Origin: Hyphomicrobiales bacterium
GTDB taxonomy: Bacteria; Pseudomonadota; Alphaproteobacteria; Rhizobiales; Rhizobiaceae
Assembly (NCBI GenBank): GCA_900471815.1
Contig: UICE01000004.1
Span: forward strand, 310,001-374,000
Length of the DNA stretch: 64,000 bases
Direction of reading: 5' to 3'
In this document: positions 43,972 through 52,232 of the stretch, one piece after another
Numbering within the stretch: position 1 is the stretch's first letter
Layout: each line of letters opens with the position of its first letter
Notes under the pieces: model-generated
The model's database searches: none
What the model was told of the DNA's origin: nothing
Seen by the model: only the letters and a program-made list of their open reading frames with translations
Made by a program: the position numbers and the translations under genes

Positions 43972-45144
43972 CTATCTGATGACAGGCATTTCCCGCGGCG
44001 CGCGGTTCGTCAAGAGGCGTGAACCGTCGCGGGTGATCGCGATATTTTCTTCGTGAACGATCATTTTCCCCGGCGCGTATTCCATGCCGGGTTCAATTGT
44101 TAGCACCATGTTTTCGACAATAATCGTGCCATCGCCAAGGCGGTGGGACGGCGGCTCCGTCAATTGCAGGCCAAGTCCATGTCCGAGGCGTCCGACGTTG
44201 TTACCGATGGCGCCCGCCTCCTCGATGATTTTCGACATAGCTCGAAACACATCGTCGGTGGTCGCGCCGGGAACCGCGGCCGCAATACCTGCCTCCGTTG
44301 CCAGCCACAATGCCTCATGCACACGCCGCGCTTCGTCACAAATGTTGCCGATCGCATAGTTGCGATCGAAGTCGCAGAAATAGCCGTCGAACGTTGATCC
44401 GGTGTCAATGAAGAGAACATCACCTTCTTGGACAATGCGGTCGTGCGGTCCGCAAACAATCTGCGGTACGCCACCGGGTCCAGAGATCACCGGCAGAAAA
44501 GGCGTGGCATCTGCCCCTCTACGCGCAATGTCGATGCGGAGCTTTCGAGCGATTTCGCGCTCACTCTCTCCAATCGAAATTTGCGAGGGGAGAGCTTCAT
44601 AGGCGTCGCTAGCAATTTGGCAGATATGGTGGATGTGATTGATCTCTGCAGCCGTTTTCACCATACGGATTTCCCATAGGCAAGGCGTGCCGTCGGCTAT
44701 TTCGGAAGAAAGGCTGTCGCGAAGGCGCAACAGGTCGGAGACCGGCATACGAACAACCATCTCGCGGCCCATCTCTGCGCCGATGCGACCGTATCGCTTG
44801 GCAACGCTCTCGATTGTCGATTTCAGCAGAGAGATGCCGTCGTCTTCGGGAACCGGAGCAGGCCAGGTCCGGATGTCCTTCATCCAAGTGAGTGCCATCT
44901 CGGGAGCGCCAATTTCCGGGATCACCGCGACTGGATCGCCTTCCAACGGAACCACGACAAACCATGGGCGTGTAGGGCTTTCCCAAAATTGAGAATCAAA
45001 ACCGGTGAAATAACGGACGTTTGGAGGAGAAGAGACAAGAAGAGCATCAAGTCGGTGTTTATGCATGATTTTCCGCGCACGTTCGACGCGCGTCTCAAAC
45101 TCTTTGGACGAAAAACCGCGGTGCGGGATTTTGAGATTATTCAA
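43972..45144 (-). CDS. M24-family metallohydrolase (Xaa-Pro dipeptidase/creatinase/ectoine hydrolase fold)
   Basis: 390 residues with the pita-bread fold: a creatinase N-like domain (RARKIMHKHRLDALLVSSPPNVRYFTGF) and a C-terminal metal domain. The five ligands are visible: Asp in FIDTGSTFDGYFCD (two Asp), His in LGHGLGLQLTEPP, Glu in TIEPGMEY and Glu in VHEENIAIT. Members include prolidases, creatinase and the ring-opening ectoine hydrolase DoeA. It overlaps the diaminopropionate lyase gene by 4 bases and shares an operon with an M20 enzyme, as DoeA does with DoeB. It may open or deblock a modified diaminopropionate. Confidence 0.8.
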   Translation of the reverse strand: MNNLKIPHRGFSSKEFETRVERARKIMHKHRLDALLVSSPPNVRYFTGFDSQFWESPTRPWFVVVPLEGDPVAVIPEIGAPEMALTWMKDIRTWPAPVPEDDGISLLKSTIESVAKRYGRIGAEMGREMVVRMPVSDLLRLRDSLSSEIADGTPCLWEIRMVKTAAEINHIHHICQIASDAYEALPSQISIGESEREIARKLRIDIARRGADATPFLPVISGPGGVPQIVCGPHDRIVQEGDVLFIDTGSTFDGYFCDFDRNYAIGNICDEARRVHEALWLATEAGIAAAVPGATTDDVFRAMSKIIEEAGAIGNNVGRLGHGLGLQLTEPPSHRLGDGTIIVENMVLTIEPGMEYAPGKMIVHEENIAITRDGSRLLTNRAPREMPVIR

Positions 45145-46388
45145 GGTCGGTCCCCTTTTCGATTGAATTTGAACTCAGCTGTTTTTTCAATTCGGCCAGC
45201 TGGCATCACACCTTGAAGCACCCTTTCGGGTGAAAGGCCGACGATGTTTTCGTACGAGGCCGGATCGGTCGCTCCTTCAGTGTTGATTAGGAGGATTGAG
45301 CTTGTTTCGTTGAGCCCAAGTCTAGCTCGGACATTTTCATCGCCTGTAGCGGCTAGAAGGCCGGCAAGCCCGGCTGCCCCACTCTCGCCAGCGATGATCG
45401 GTTCGTCTCGAAACGCAAGCTTGCGCATCGCATGCCGCGCGTCCTCCTCCGAGACGGTTATGAAAGCGCTGACAACTGCATCGAGTATGCGCCAAGCCAC
45501 CAACGAAGGCGTGTAGCATTCCAGCATAGCCATGATCGTCGGCTCCGCCGGCGGGAAGGCAGTGAGCCGGCCTGCCTTGGCAGAGACGTATAGGCATGCT
45601 GCTCTTTCAGGTTCGACAACAATTGTCTTAATGTTGTCGTGGCCGAGATTCTCGCCAAGATTGACGGCGATACTACTCGCAAAACCACCGACACCCGCTT
45701 GGAGAAAGACGTGAGTCGGCGGCTGAAGGGACCGTTCTGCGATCTGCGACAGAGCTTCTGTGGAAAGAACAGTATATCCTTGGGCAACAAGGGACGGGAT
45801 ATCTTCGTAACCATCCCATGACGTGTCGGAAACAAGAACCCAGCCGCGCTCGGCACTGACACGCTGAGCCTCTGCGACCGATACGTCATAGTTTCCTTTG
45901 ACGCGAAGGACCCTGTCCGCCCCGATTGCTTCTGCACGTGCCTGCGTCACACCTTCGTGGACGAAGATCACAGAACGACAACCAAGGATCCGCGCACCCA
46001 TTGCAACGGACTTTCCGTGATTGCCGTCCGTTGCGCAGCAGAACGTCATTCCCGCTGCAAATTTCCGAGCAGTTGGTGTGATGAGCTGAGCAACGGAAAC
46101 GGTATCGGCAAGATGATCCTCAAGACGTTTCCTGAAGATCGTCATTACCGCATAGGCACCGCCAAGAGCCTTAAAGCTGCCTAAGCCAAGTCGAGAACCC
46201 TCGTCTTTGATCAGAACCTGTCTTACACCAACCGCGTCGGCGACCTCGGGCATGCTGAGAAGAGGGGTCGGCCGGGTGTCCGGCCATAGTCCAAGATAGG
46301 GTCGTACTAACTCCGGCCCTTCTGTTCCAAGCAGGTCCCTATCTGCCTTGCGGAGTGTCGGGTAGTGAGGTGTGTGAAACTGGATCAT
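45141..46388 (-). CDS. dpaL: Diaminopropionate ammonia-lyase
   Basis: 415-residue fold type II PLP enzyme that splits 2,3-diaminopropionate to pyruvate and two ammonia. RPTPLLSMPEVA, then GSRLGLGSFKALGG with Lys73 as PLP lysine, correspond to the DpaL/YgeX motif; ATDGNHGKSVA and the C-terminal GESGAAGLAGL are also typical. Threonine-dehydratase relatives have a different length and loop. It heads a five-gene operon and is divergent from an Lrp regulator. The free substrate is rare, so upstream hydrolases probably release it from a plant or antibiotic compound. Confidence 0.85.
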   Translation of the reverse strand: MIQFHTPHYPTLRKADRDLLGTEGPELVRPYLGLWPDTRPTPLLSMPEVADAVGVRQVLIKDEGSRLGLGSFKALGGAYAVMTIFRKRLEDHLADTVSVAQLITPTARKFAAGMTFCCATDGNHGKSVAMGARILGCRSVIFVHEGVTQARAEAIGADRVLRVKGNYDVSVAEAQRVSAERGWVLVSDTSWDGYEDIPSLVAQGYTVLSTEALSQIAERSLQPPTHVFLQAGVGGFASSIAVNLGENLGHDNIKTIVVEPERAACLYVSAKAGRLTAFPPAEPTIMAMLECYTPSLVAWRILDAVVSAFITVSEEDARHAMRKLAFRDEPIIAGESGAAGLAGLLAATGDENVRARLGLNETSSILLINTEGATDPASYENIVGLSPERVLQGVMPAGRIEKTAEFKFNRKGDRP

Positions 46389-46421
46389 CGTTGCCCCGTT
46401 TTGTCTAATAGAGATAAATTA

Positions 46422-46480
46422 TTGCAAAACATGCTTTATTTGTGCTCGAATTTCAGTCAATGTTTGCATGAAAGTTGCAA
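46422..46480. promoter_or_regulatory. Lrp-type intergenic control region with paired TTGCAA sites
   Basis: TTGCAA palindromes at 46422-46427 and 46475-46480 lie 53 bases (five helical turns) apart within the 105-base AT-rich gap between divergent dpaL and lrp-type starts, with the partly matching TTTGCATG between. Spacing suits a multimeric Lrp regulator. Confidence 0.4.
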
Positions 46481-46493
46481 GGAGAGCCTCAGT

Positions 46494-46970
46494 ATGGAGC
46501 AAAAGCTGACAGTTGCCATCGACGAGTTTGATCGCAAAATCCTGAGGATTGTCCAAGTGGACAATCAAACCCCGCAGCGAATTATTGGCGATCAGGTTGG
46601 ATTGTCATCACCGGCGGTCGCGCGTCGGCTCCAGCATCTAAGGAAAGTTGGAGTCATTCGCCGAGATATATCTGTCGTAGACGAGAACGGGGTTGGTCGG
46701 CCCTTGACTATCATAGTGCACGTAACAACAGAGAATGAGAGGCTGGATCTGCTGGATGGAATGAAGGATCGCTTCCTTAACTGCCCGCAGGTGCAGCAAT
46801 GCTACTATGTCACTGGGGAGATGGACTTCATACTTATTTTGAACGTGAAGGACATGGCGGAGTACAACGACATCACGCGTACGCTGTTCTTCGAAGGAGG
46901 CAATGTTAAGAGCTTTCGAACATGTGTATCAATGCAAAATGTGAAGGCAAATGGGATCGTGCCGATTTGA
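46494..46970 (+). CDS. Lrp/AsnC-family transcriptional regulator
   Basis: 158 residues. HTH in DEFDRKILRIVQVDNQTPQRIIGDQVGLSSPAVARRLQHLRKVGVI, then the RAM effector domain with CYYVTGEMDFILILNVKDM. AAGGAGAG lies 9 bases before the ATG; an in-frame ATG 43 codons upstream would overlap dpaL and is unlikely. Divergent from the diaminopropionate operon, so it is its probable regulator, with an amino acid as effector. Confidence 0.85.
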   Translation: MEQKLTVAIDEFDRKILRIVQVDNQTPQRIIGDQVGLSSPAVARRLQHLRKVGVIRRDISVVDENGVGRPLTIIVHVTTENERLDLLDGMKDRFLNCPQVQQCYYVTGEMDFILILNVKDMAEYNDITRTLFFEGGNVKSFRTCVSMQNVKANGIVPI

Positions 46971-47288
46971 TTGATGACCAAGGCACCCAGAAAAAATTTA
47001 GATTGTGTGGAAAAGATTGTTGGGTCGCATTTCCTGATGCCCGAGCAATGGCGGCGGCAGCAGCGGTCTATGTCGTCACTGTTCAGCAAGTGCACCGCCT
47101 TCCCCAAGATGACGGCAGTAACGGTCTCTGCGGATCGGTAGTCGATTATCAGCTCTTTCCGATGGTGTTCACGTCAATCCTTTAGGTACTAGCGCGTTGA
47201 TGCCAAGTCCCTTCGGGACCCTTTGAGTGGATGCCGTGTAACTAGGCAGCATGACACCACTGCCTGGCCAAATGCGAGGTATGTCAGG
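46971..47288. other. Convergent intergenic region
   Basis: 318 bases between the Lrp-type gene and the Gdx exporter gene, which converge. It holds a small hairpin AGGCAG...CTGCCT (47244-47265), which could end the exporter operon, and GTCCC-TTC-GGGAC near 47207-47219. No convincing gene. Confidence 0.45.
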
Positions 47289-47606
47289 TCAGGAACTGGA
47301 CAGCTTCATCATTAGTATTCCGACCACAATCAGACCACCAGCCAGCAAACGCATCGGTGATGCAGGTTCTCCAAGGATTGCTACTCCCAGAACAAACGAG
47401 CCGACTGCACCGATACCCGTCCAGACGGTATACGCGGTACCGAGCGGCAAAACCCTCATGGAAAAAGATAGCAGCACACCGCTGGCAATCATTGCAACGA
47501 CGGTAATTGTGGAGGGAATTAGCAACGTGAATCCTTCGGACCTTTTCATATAAAATGCCCAAACGACTTCGAGCAGACCAGCAATGAAAAGAATTGTCCA
47601 ATACAT
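47289..47606 (-). CDS. Small multidrug resistance protein, guanidinium exporter (Gdx/SugE) type
   Basis: 105-residue, four-helix dual-topology exporter. Begins [21 protein letters not shown] with the essential Glu13, then [37 protein letters not shown] and [21 protein letters not shown]. This pattern matches SugE/Gdx, shown to export guanidinium by proton antiport, rather than EmrE. The ATG at 47606 follows AGGAAATTGCT. It lies 104 bases after the second gamma-lyase in the same operon. Export of guanidine or hydroxyguanidine released from canavanine is the obvious inferred job. Confidence 0.85.
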   Translation of the reverse strand: MYWTILFIAGLLEVVWAFYMKRSEGFTLLIPSTITVVAMIASGVLLSFSMRVLPLGTAYTVWTGIGAVGSFVLGVAILGEPASPMRLLAGGLIVVGILMMKLSSS

Positions 47607-47658
47607 AGCAATTTCCTGATGGATCCGCAGATCGGTCACGCGTGGAGAATAAGGGGAA

Positions 47659-47691
47659 GCCGTGAATTGCCCGATGAGGGTAATCCACGGC
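47659..47691 (-). promoter_or_regulatory. Strong stem-loop between gamma-lyase and gdx
   Basis: As minus-strand RNA, 14 positions pair (GCCGUG...CACGGC outer arm, CCC/GGG inner arm) with one mismatch, one G-U pair and the loop UCAUC. It starts 20 bases after the lyase stop and ends 52 bases before the gdx ATG. No U tract follows, so it may be an attenuator, processing site or unrecognised RNA switch. It does not carry the ACGR loops of guanidine-II switches. Confidence 0.55.
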
Positions 47692-47710
47692 ACATCTCAG
47701 GTTCTGATCT

Positions 47711-48925
47711 TTACTTGGAATGGCCGAGTGTAACATCGAGAGCATTTCTGATGTCAGCAATGAGGTCATCGGGATCTTCGAGACCGATCGAGAGTCGCAG
47801 ATGGCCATACTTCTGGAAGTTCAGCGGGTAGCGCTCTGCACCACCGCGGCCGCTGCCGCCGACATGTACAATCAGAGTTTCATCATGACCGAGTGAGACG
47901 GCCGATGTAATAACTCTCAGGTTTGCAACAAAACGGTTTTGCGTGTCCGGATCACCATCGACGGCAAACGCCATCACGCCACCGTATCCCGTGCCGCCAA
48001 ACTGGGCCTTCGCCAGCGCATGCTGGTCATGGCTTTCGAGGCCGGGATAGGTGATATAGGCGACACGCTTGTCAGTTGCGAGATATTCCGCGATCACCTG
48101 CGCGGTTGAGAATTGCTGCTTCAGGCGCAGGGGAAGGGTGACCGAGCCGCGCATGATCAGCCAGGCGTTGAAGGGAGAGATCGTCCCGCCGAGGTCAACA
48201 AGGGCGTCGGCCTTGACGTGGTGGACAAGATCCTTGGAGCCAATCACCACGCCACCCATGGCATCACCATGGCCATTGATGTATTTCGTTAGTGAATGGA
48301 TGACGAGGTCCGCCCCGAGCGTGAGTGGCCGGAAGAATGGGGGAGGGGTGAAGGTTGAATCGACCGTCAGGAGCGCGCCTGCCTGCTTTGCGATCAAGGA
48401 AAGTCCAGCAATATCGGCAACCTTTGTGGTCGGGTTGGCGATGGTCTCGGTGTGGATGAGCTTGGTGTTCGGACGCACGGCGGCTTTGACGGCATCCATA
48501 TCGCCCATGTCGACGAAGGTGGCTTCGATGTTGTAGCGCTCGGGCAGCAGCTCAGCAAAGAGGCGCCAGACAGCCTCATAGGTGACGTCGCCAACGATCA
48601 CATGGTCGCCGGACTTGAGAAAAGTGAAGAACACAGCATGAAGAGCGGCGACGCCGGTGGCAAATACGGCTGCATCCTCACCACCCTCCATCGCGGCAAG
48701 CTTACGCTGCAGGCAAATCTGGTTGTGACCAGAATTGCGGGTATAGGAGGGGGCTTCGGTGTCTGACCAGTCCATCGTGGAAGGGTCATAGGGAAGGAGA
48801 TAGGAATTCGCCATGACGATCGGGGTGCGAATGGCCCCCGACGTTTTGTCGATTTCGTTGCCGCCATGTACTGACAGCGTGTTGAATGAGAGCGTCGAGA
48901 GTTCGTGTTTATCTGGTTTGGACAT
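47711..48925 (-). CDS. PLP-dependent gamma-lyase, candidate canavanine gamma-lyase (copy 2)
   Basis: 404 residues, about 94% identical to the 20742-21956 product; I count 23 differences, all in residues 1-85 and from about 297 on, with roughly 210 central residues identical. Same PLP Lys214 and the same unusual SYTRNSGHNQ loop. The matching DNA stops at the gene ends, so only the gene is repeated. Here the lyase lies between an ABC importer and a Gdx exporter in an operon headed by a CtdA-like tRNA-editing gene, the strongest context evidence that canavanine is the substrate. Confidence 0.75.
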   Translation of the reverse strand: MSKPDKHELSTLSFNTLSVHGGNEIDKTSGAIRTPIVMANSYLLPYDPSTMDWSDTEAPSYTRNSGHNQICLQRKLAAMEGGEDAAVFATGVAALHAVFFTFLKSGDHVIVGDVTYEAVWRLFAELLPERYNIEATFVDMGDMDAVKAAVRPNTKLIHTETIANPTTKVADIAGLSLIAKQAGALLTVDSTFTPPPFFRPLTLGADLVIHSLTKYINGHGDAMGGVVIGSKDLVHHVKADALVDLGGTISPFNAWLIMRGSVTLPLRLKQQFSTAQVIAEYLATDKRVAYITYPGLESHDQHALAKAQFGGTGYGGVMAFAVDGDPDTQNRFVANLRVITSAVSLGHDETLIVHVGGSGRGGAERYPLNFQKYGHLRLSIGLEDPDDLIADIRNALDVTLGHSK

Positions 48926-48962
48926 TAGTTGGCCTCGAGTTGAATTTAATCGTTGGACGGTG

Positions 48963-49652
48963 TTACCGGCGAACCGGCACGGCGTTTTCGAGTTTTTGAA
49001 AGACCTGGGTAATCACGAAGGTCAGGGTGACATAGAACACGGTGACGAGGAGGAGGGGTTCGTAAACTAGGAGCGTATCCTGGCGGATCTTGTAAGCCGC
49101 GCCGTAGAGATCCATGACTGTCACGGAGAAAACGATCGGTGTAGCCTTGAGCTGCAGGACGACTTCGCCGGCAAAGGTCGGCAGCCCAATACGGATCGCT
49201 CTGGGCAGCCAGATGCGACGCAGGATCATTCCAGGGGACATGCCGACTGCGCGCGCTGCTTCAAGTTCTCCTTTCGGCACTGCCAGCATAGCACCCCGCA
49301 AAATTTCCCCTTGGTAGGCGGCGAAGTTCAATGTGAGAGCCAGCGTGGCGAAGAATAACCCCTCGCGCAGGACAGGCCAGAGAAAACTTGCCCTCAAGCC
49401 TGGGATGTAAGGCAGATAGGAGCCCAGGCCGTAGTAGATGAGCCAGAGCTGGATGAGCAATGGCGTGCCGCGGAAGAAGGTGCAATATCCCTTTGATATC
49501 CAACGAGCGATGGGGTTATCACCCACTTGAGCAATCGCCAGAAAGATGGCGAGTCCAAATCCCAAGGGAACCGATATTGCCAGCAGCAAAAAGGTGAGGA
49601 AGACGCCGTGTAGCAGCAAATTCTGGTATTCTGGAATCCAAGTGAAATCCAT
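48963..49652 (-). CDS. Amino-acid ABC transporter permease (HisM type)
   Basis: 229 residues with five membrane segments (LLLHGVFLTFLLLAISVPLGFGLAIFLAI at the start) and the EAA loop ELEAARAVGMSPGMILRRIWLP. Lies 37 bases upstream of the second gamma-lyase gene. Pairs with the 49663-50385 permease. Confidence 0.9.
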   Translation of the reverse strand: MDFTWIPEYQNLLLHGVFLTFLLLAISVPLGFGLAIFLAIAQVGDNPIARWISKGYCTFFRGTPLLIQLWLIYYGLGSYLPYIPGLRASFLWPVLREGLFFATLALTLNFAAYQGEILRGAMLAVPKGELEAARAVGMSPGMILRRIWLPRAIRIGLPTFAGEVVLQLKATPIVFSVTVMDLYGAAYKIRQDTLLVYEPLLLVTVFYVTLTFVITQVFQKLENAVPVRR

Positions 49653-49662
49653 GTCCGCCTCC

Positions 49663-50385
49663 CTAAGCTACCGGTCTTTGCCCGCGGCGAAAATATCCTT
49701 CGAGCGCGGAGAACAGCATGTTTGAAACAATCGTGATGACCAGATAAAGCGCGGCGGCAGCCAGGAAGAAGACCATATATTGTTTGGTATTGCTTGCAGC
49801 CACCCGTGCCGCGAGAGCCAGTTCCTGGTAACCGACCACGGCGATCAGCGCGCTGTCCTTGATCACCGACATCCAAAGGTTTGCGAAACCCGGCAGCGCA
49901 TTGGGGATGAGTGCCGGCAGGACGATCCTGCGGAAGCGCAATCCCGGCCGCATTCCGAATGCCTTGGCGGCTTCGACTTGCCCGACCGGAATTGCAAGGA
50001 TCGCCCCCCGCAAAACTTCAGTCATATAGGCACCCTGGACGAAGCCCAGAACCGCGATTGCCGCGACCAGCCCATTGACCTCGATTGGACCAAAGTCTGC
50101 CAATGCAAGAATACGGTTCAAGCCATCAGTTCCCGCATAGTAGAGCGAAACGATGAGAATGAGTTCCGGCACGGCACGAACGATCGTCGTGTAAAGATTC
50201 AAAGCGTATTGAAGAGGCCGGATACCGCTCAACTTGCCAAGCGCGCCGAACAGGCCGAGCGTCATGCCGAACAGATAAGCGCCAAACGAGATGAACAGGG
50301 TCGCGAACGCTCCGGTGATCAGTACACCGCCCCAGCCGGGAGGTGTGATCGACAGCATGTCCAGAACAGATGTTGAGGGACTCAT
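49663..50385 (-). CDS. Amino-acid ABC transporter permease (HisQ type)
   Basis: 240 residues. GWGGVLITGAFATLFISFGAYLFGMTLGLFG opens the membrane domain; EAA loop QVEAAKAFGMRPGLRFRRIVLP. The start at 50385 follows GGAAGGC; in-frame upstream codons reach into the binding-protein gene and are unlikely. The sequence is closest in style to arginine/ornithine/octopine-type permeases, in keeping with a guanidino amino acid substrate. Confidence 0.9.
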   Translation of the reverse strand: MSPSTSVLDMLSITPPGWGGVLITGAFATLFISFGAYLFGMTLGLFGALGKLSGIRPLQYALNLYTTIVRAVPELILIVSLYYAGTDGLNRILALADFGPIEVNGLVAAIAVLGFVQGAYMTEVLRGAILAIPVGQVEAAKAFGMRPGLRFRRIVLPALIPNALPGFANLWMSVIKDSALIAVVGYQELALAARVAASNTKQYMVFFLAAAALYLVITIVSNMLFSALEGYFRRGQRPVA

Positions 50386-50459
50386 TGGAAAGCCTTCCAG
50401 AACAGGACTGGCAGATTTGCCATCAAATACATGACAACAAATCTGCCATGCCCGTGGAC

Positions 50460-51221
50460 TCAATAGGGGTCGTAGTCGAAGTACTTTTTGCTGAACTCGG
50501 CGTAGATGCCGTTGGCCCTGACAGCCTTGATTGCGCCATTCAACTTATCGCGTAGCTCATTGTCGCCCTTGCGGATACCGCCGCCGACGCCAGCGCCAAG
50601 AATGGCATCGTCTGCCTCGACACTACCCTTATATTCGCAGCATTCTTTGCCGAGGTCAGTTTTCAGAAGTTCCTTGAGCGGTCCTGTATCGGCAAAGATA
50701 TAGTCGACGCGCCCAGACGCTAGATCCTGAAAGGACTCATCGACAGTCGCGTAGCTTTTCTCCGTTGCGATGTCGGCGAAGTGCTTCTTGAAATAGGCGG
50801 ACTGGGTCGTCGAAACGGCAATCCCAACCATCTTCCCATTCAATTGCTCGGTTGTCAGGCCCATGACTCCATCCTTGGCACCGATCATGCCGGCGAGAGC
50901 CGAATAATATTTGTCGGTAAAGTCGATGCGCTTCCTGCGCTCGTCGGTGATCGACATGGAAGACCAGATCACGTCGATCTTCTTGCTTTCCAGCGCCGGA
51001 ATCAGCCCGTCCCAGGCGACGTCGACGATCGTGCACTGCTCCTTCAACTCTTTGCAGATCGCATCCATCAGATCGATCTCCCAACCAATTGCTTTCCCAG
51101 TCGCGTCCTTCGTCGTGTAGGGCGCATAAGCCTCGTTAACTACTCCAAAGCGAATTTCCGCCTGAGCGCTCGTCGCCAGCATTGTTGCTGCGACCACCAG
51201 AGCTTTTCCCAAATGCATCAT
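50460..51221 (-). CDS. Periplasmic basic-amino-acid-binding protein
   Basis: 253 residues with a signal peptide ending SAQA|EI (residue 21). Family 3 pattern: VNEAYAPYTTKDATGKAIGWEIDLMDAIC, WDGLIPALESKKIDVIWSSMSITDERRKRIDFTDKYY. The GWEIDLM and SSMSITDERR segments are typical of LAO/arginine binders. A pair of adjacent Cys (ECCEY) lies near residue 195. GGGGATCTACA precedes the ATG at 51221. Candidate canavanine receptor. Confidence 0.9.
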   Translation of the reverse strand: MMHLGKALVVAATMLATSAQAEIRFGVVNEAYAPYTTKDATGKAIGWEIDLMDAICKELKEQCTIVDVAWDGLIPALESKKIDVIWSSMSITDERRKRIDFTDKYYSALAGMIGAKDGVMGLTTEQLNGKMVGIAVSTTQSAYFKKHFADIATEKSYATVDESFQDLASGRVDYIFADTGPLKELLKTDLGKECCEYKGSVEADDAILGAGVGGGIRKGDNELRDKLNGAIKAVRANGIYAEFSKKYFDYDPY

Positions 51222-51255
51222 TGTAGATCCCCTTTTTTGTTGGGCGTTAGTGGTT

Positions 51256-52038
51256 TTAGTGCGAACCGGCTGCAACAAACTCCTTGCAGCGTGCGCTAGT
51301 GGGTGCACCAAAGACCTGGGCCGGAGAACCGGCTTCCTCGACTTGACCTTCGTGCAAAAACATGACGCGGGTGGAAACGTCGCGTGCAAACTTCATCTCG
51401 TGGGTAACCATCACCATGGTGCGGCCTTCCTCGGCCAGTCCACGGATTACCTTAAGCACTTCGCCAACCAATTCCGGATCGAGCGCCGAGGTCGGCTCGT
51501 CGAACAGCATTACTGCCGGATCGACGCAGAGAGCACGGGCAATCGAAGCGCGCTGTTGTTGGCCGCCGGAAAGAAAAGCGGGGTAGGTGTCCTTCTTGTC
51601 GTAGAGACCAACCTTGGCCAGCAGCGCCTCCGCCTTTTCGATCGCGACTTTGCGCTCGATATGGAGGACATGGATCGGGGCCTCGATGACGTTCTGGAGA
51701 ATGGTCATGTGCGGCCAGAGATTAAAGCTTTGGAAGACCATGCCGAGACCACTTCTCAGCCTCTCTATCTGCCGCCAGTTGGCGGGATGGCATTTGCCGT
51801 CTCGGCCCTTGCGGAAAATCACGTCTTCGCCGTTAATTTGGAAGCTCCCTTGGTCGGGAATTTCGAGGAAATTGATGCAGCGCAGGAATGTGCTTTTTCC
51901 CGAACCCGACGATCCGATAATTGAGACCACGTCGCCCTTCTCAGCTGAAAGAGAAATCCCCTTCAGCACCTTGTGTGCGCCGTAGCTCTTGTGGACGTCG
52001 CTCACCATCAAAGCTGACTTGACTGTTTCGATGTGCAT
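51256..52038 (-). CDS. Amino-acid ABC transporter ATPase (HisP/OccP type)
   Basis: 260 residues. Walker [21 protein letters not shown], signature [15 protein letters not shown], Walker [23 protein letters not shown]. The signature has ALA-to-SER variation (QRASIAR). GGAGGG lies 5 bases before the ATG at 52038. First transporter gene after the CtdA-like gene, from which it is separated by 184 bases containing two hairpins. Confidence 0.92.
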   Translation of the reverse strand: MHIETVKSALMVSDVHKSYGAHKVLKGISLSAEKGDVVSIIGSSGSGKSTFLRCINFLEIPDQGSFQINGEDVIFRKGRDGKCHPANWRQIERLRSGLGMVFQSFNLWPHMTILQNVIEAPIHVLHIERKVAIEKAEALLAKVGLYDKKDTYPAFLSGGQQQRASIARALCVDPAVMLFDEPTSALDPELVGEVLKVIRGLAEEGRTMVMVTHEMKFARDVSTRVMFLHEGQVEEAGSPAQVFGAPTSARCKEFVAAGSH

Positions 52039-52062
52039 TTTCCCTCCATTGCTTTGCGATAG

Positions 52063-52084
52063 TTTGCCCACTCCTCTGGGCAAA
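52063..52084 (-). promoter_or_regulatory. Hairpin just upstream of the ABC ATPase ribosome site
   Basis: TTTGCCC and GGGCAAA form a perfect 7-pair stem with an 8-base loop that carries AGAGGAGU on the RNA strand. Flanking GCGAT/ATCGC can extend the structure. It ends 24 bases before the ATG. Confidence 0.45.
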
Positions 52085-52212
52085 GCGTCGCGATCGCCGT
52101 ATCACACGGCGGCATTATTCGTAGTTGCGGGCGAAAAATATGAACGCGACCACCCGGTCACGCGCCGTCACGACGGTGCATGTTCCTCACCTTGCTCTTC
52201 TTTCGGAATTGC

Positions 52213-52232
52213 CGTCGGCGCGCTAGCCGACG
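52213..52232 (-). terminator. Hairpin overlapping the ctdA-like stop codon
   Basis: CGTCGGC and GCCGACG form a perfect 7-pair stem with a GCGCTA loop that contains the stop codon of the CtdA-like gene. No T run; could reduce read-through into the importer genes or protect the message end. Confidence 0.4.

Noticed and set aside
46922-47185. 87-codon frame after the Lrp-type gene
   Set aside because: It overlaps the end of the regulator in another frame, has no ribosome site and unnatural composition; treated as chance.
47607-47710. Guanidine riboswitch upstream of gdx
   Set aside because: The stem-loop lacks the ACGR loops of guanidine-II and no guanidine-I or -III consensus is visible; kept only as an unassigned hairpin.
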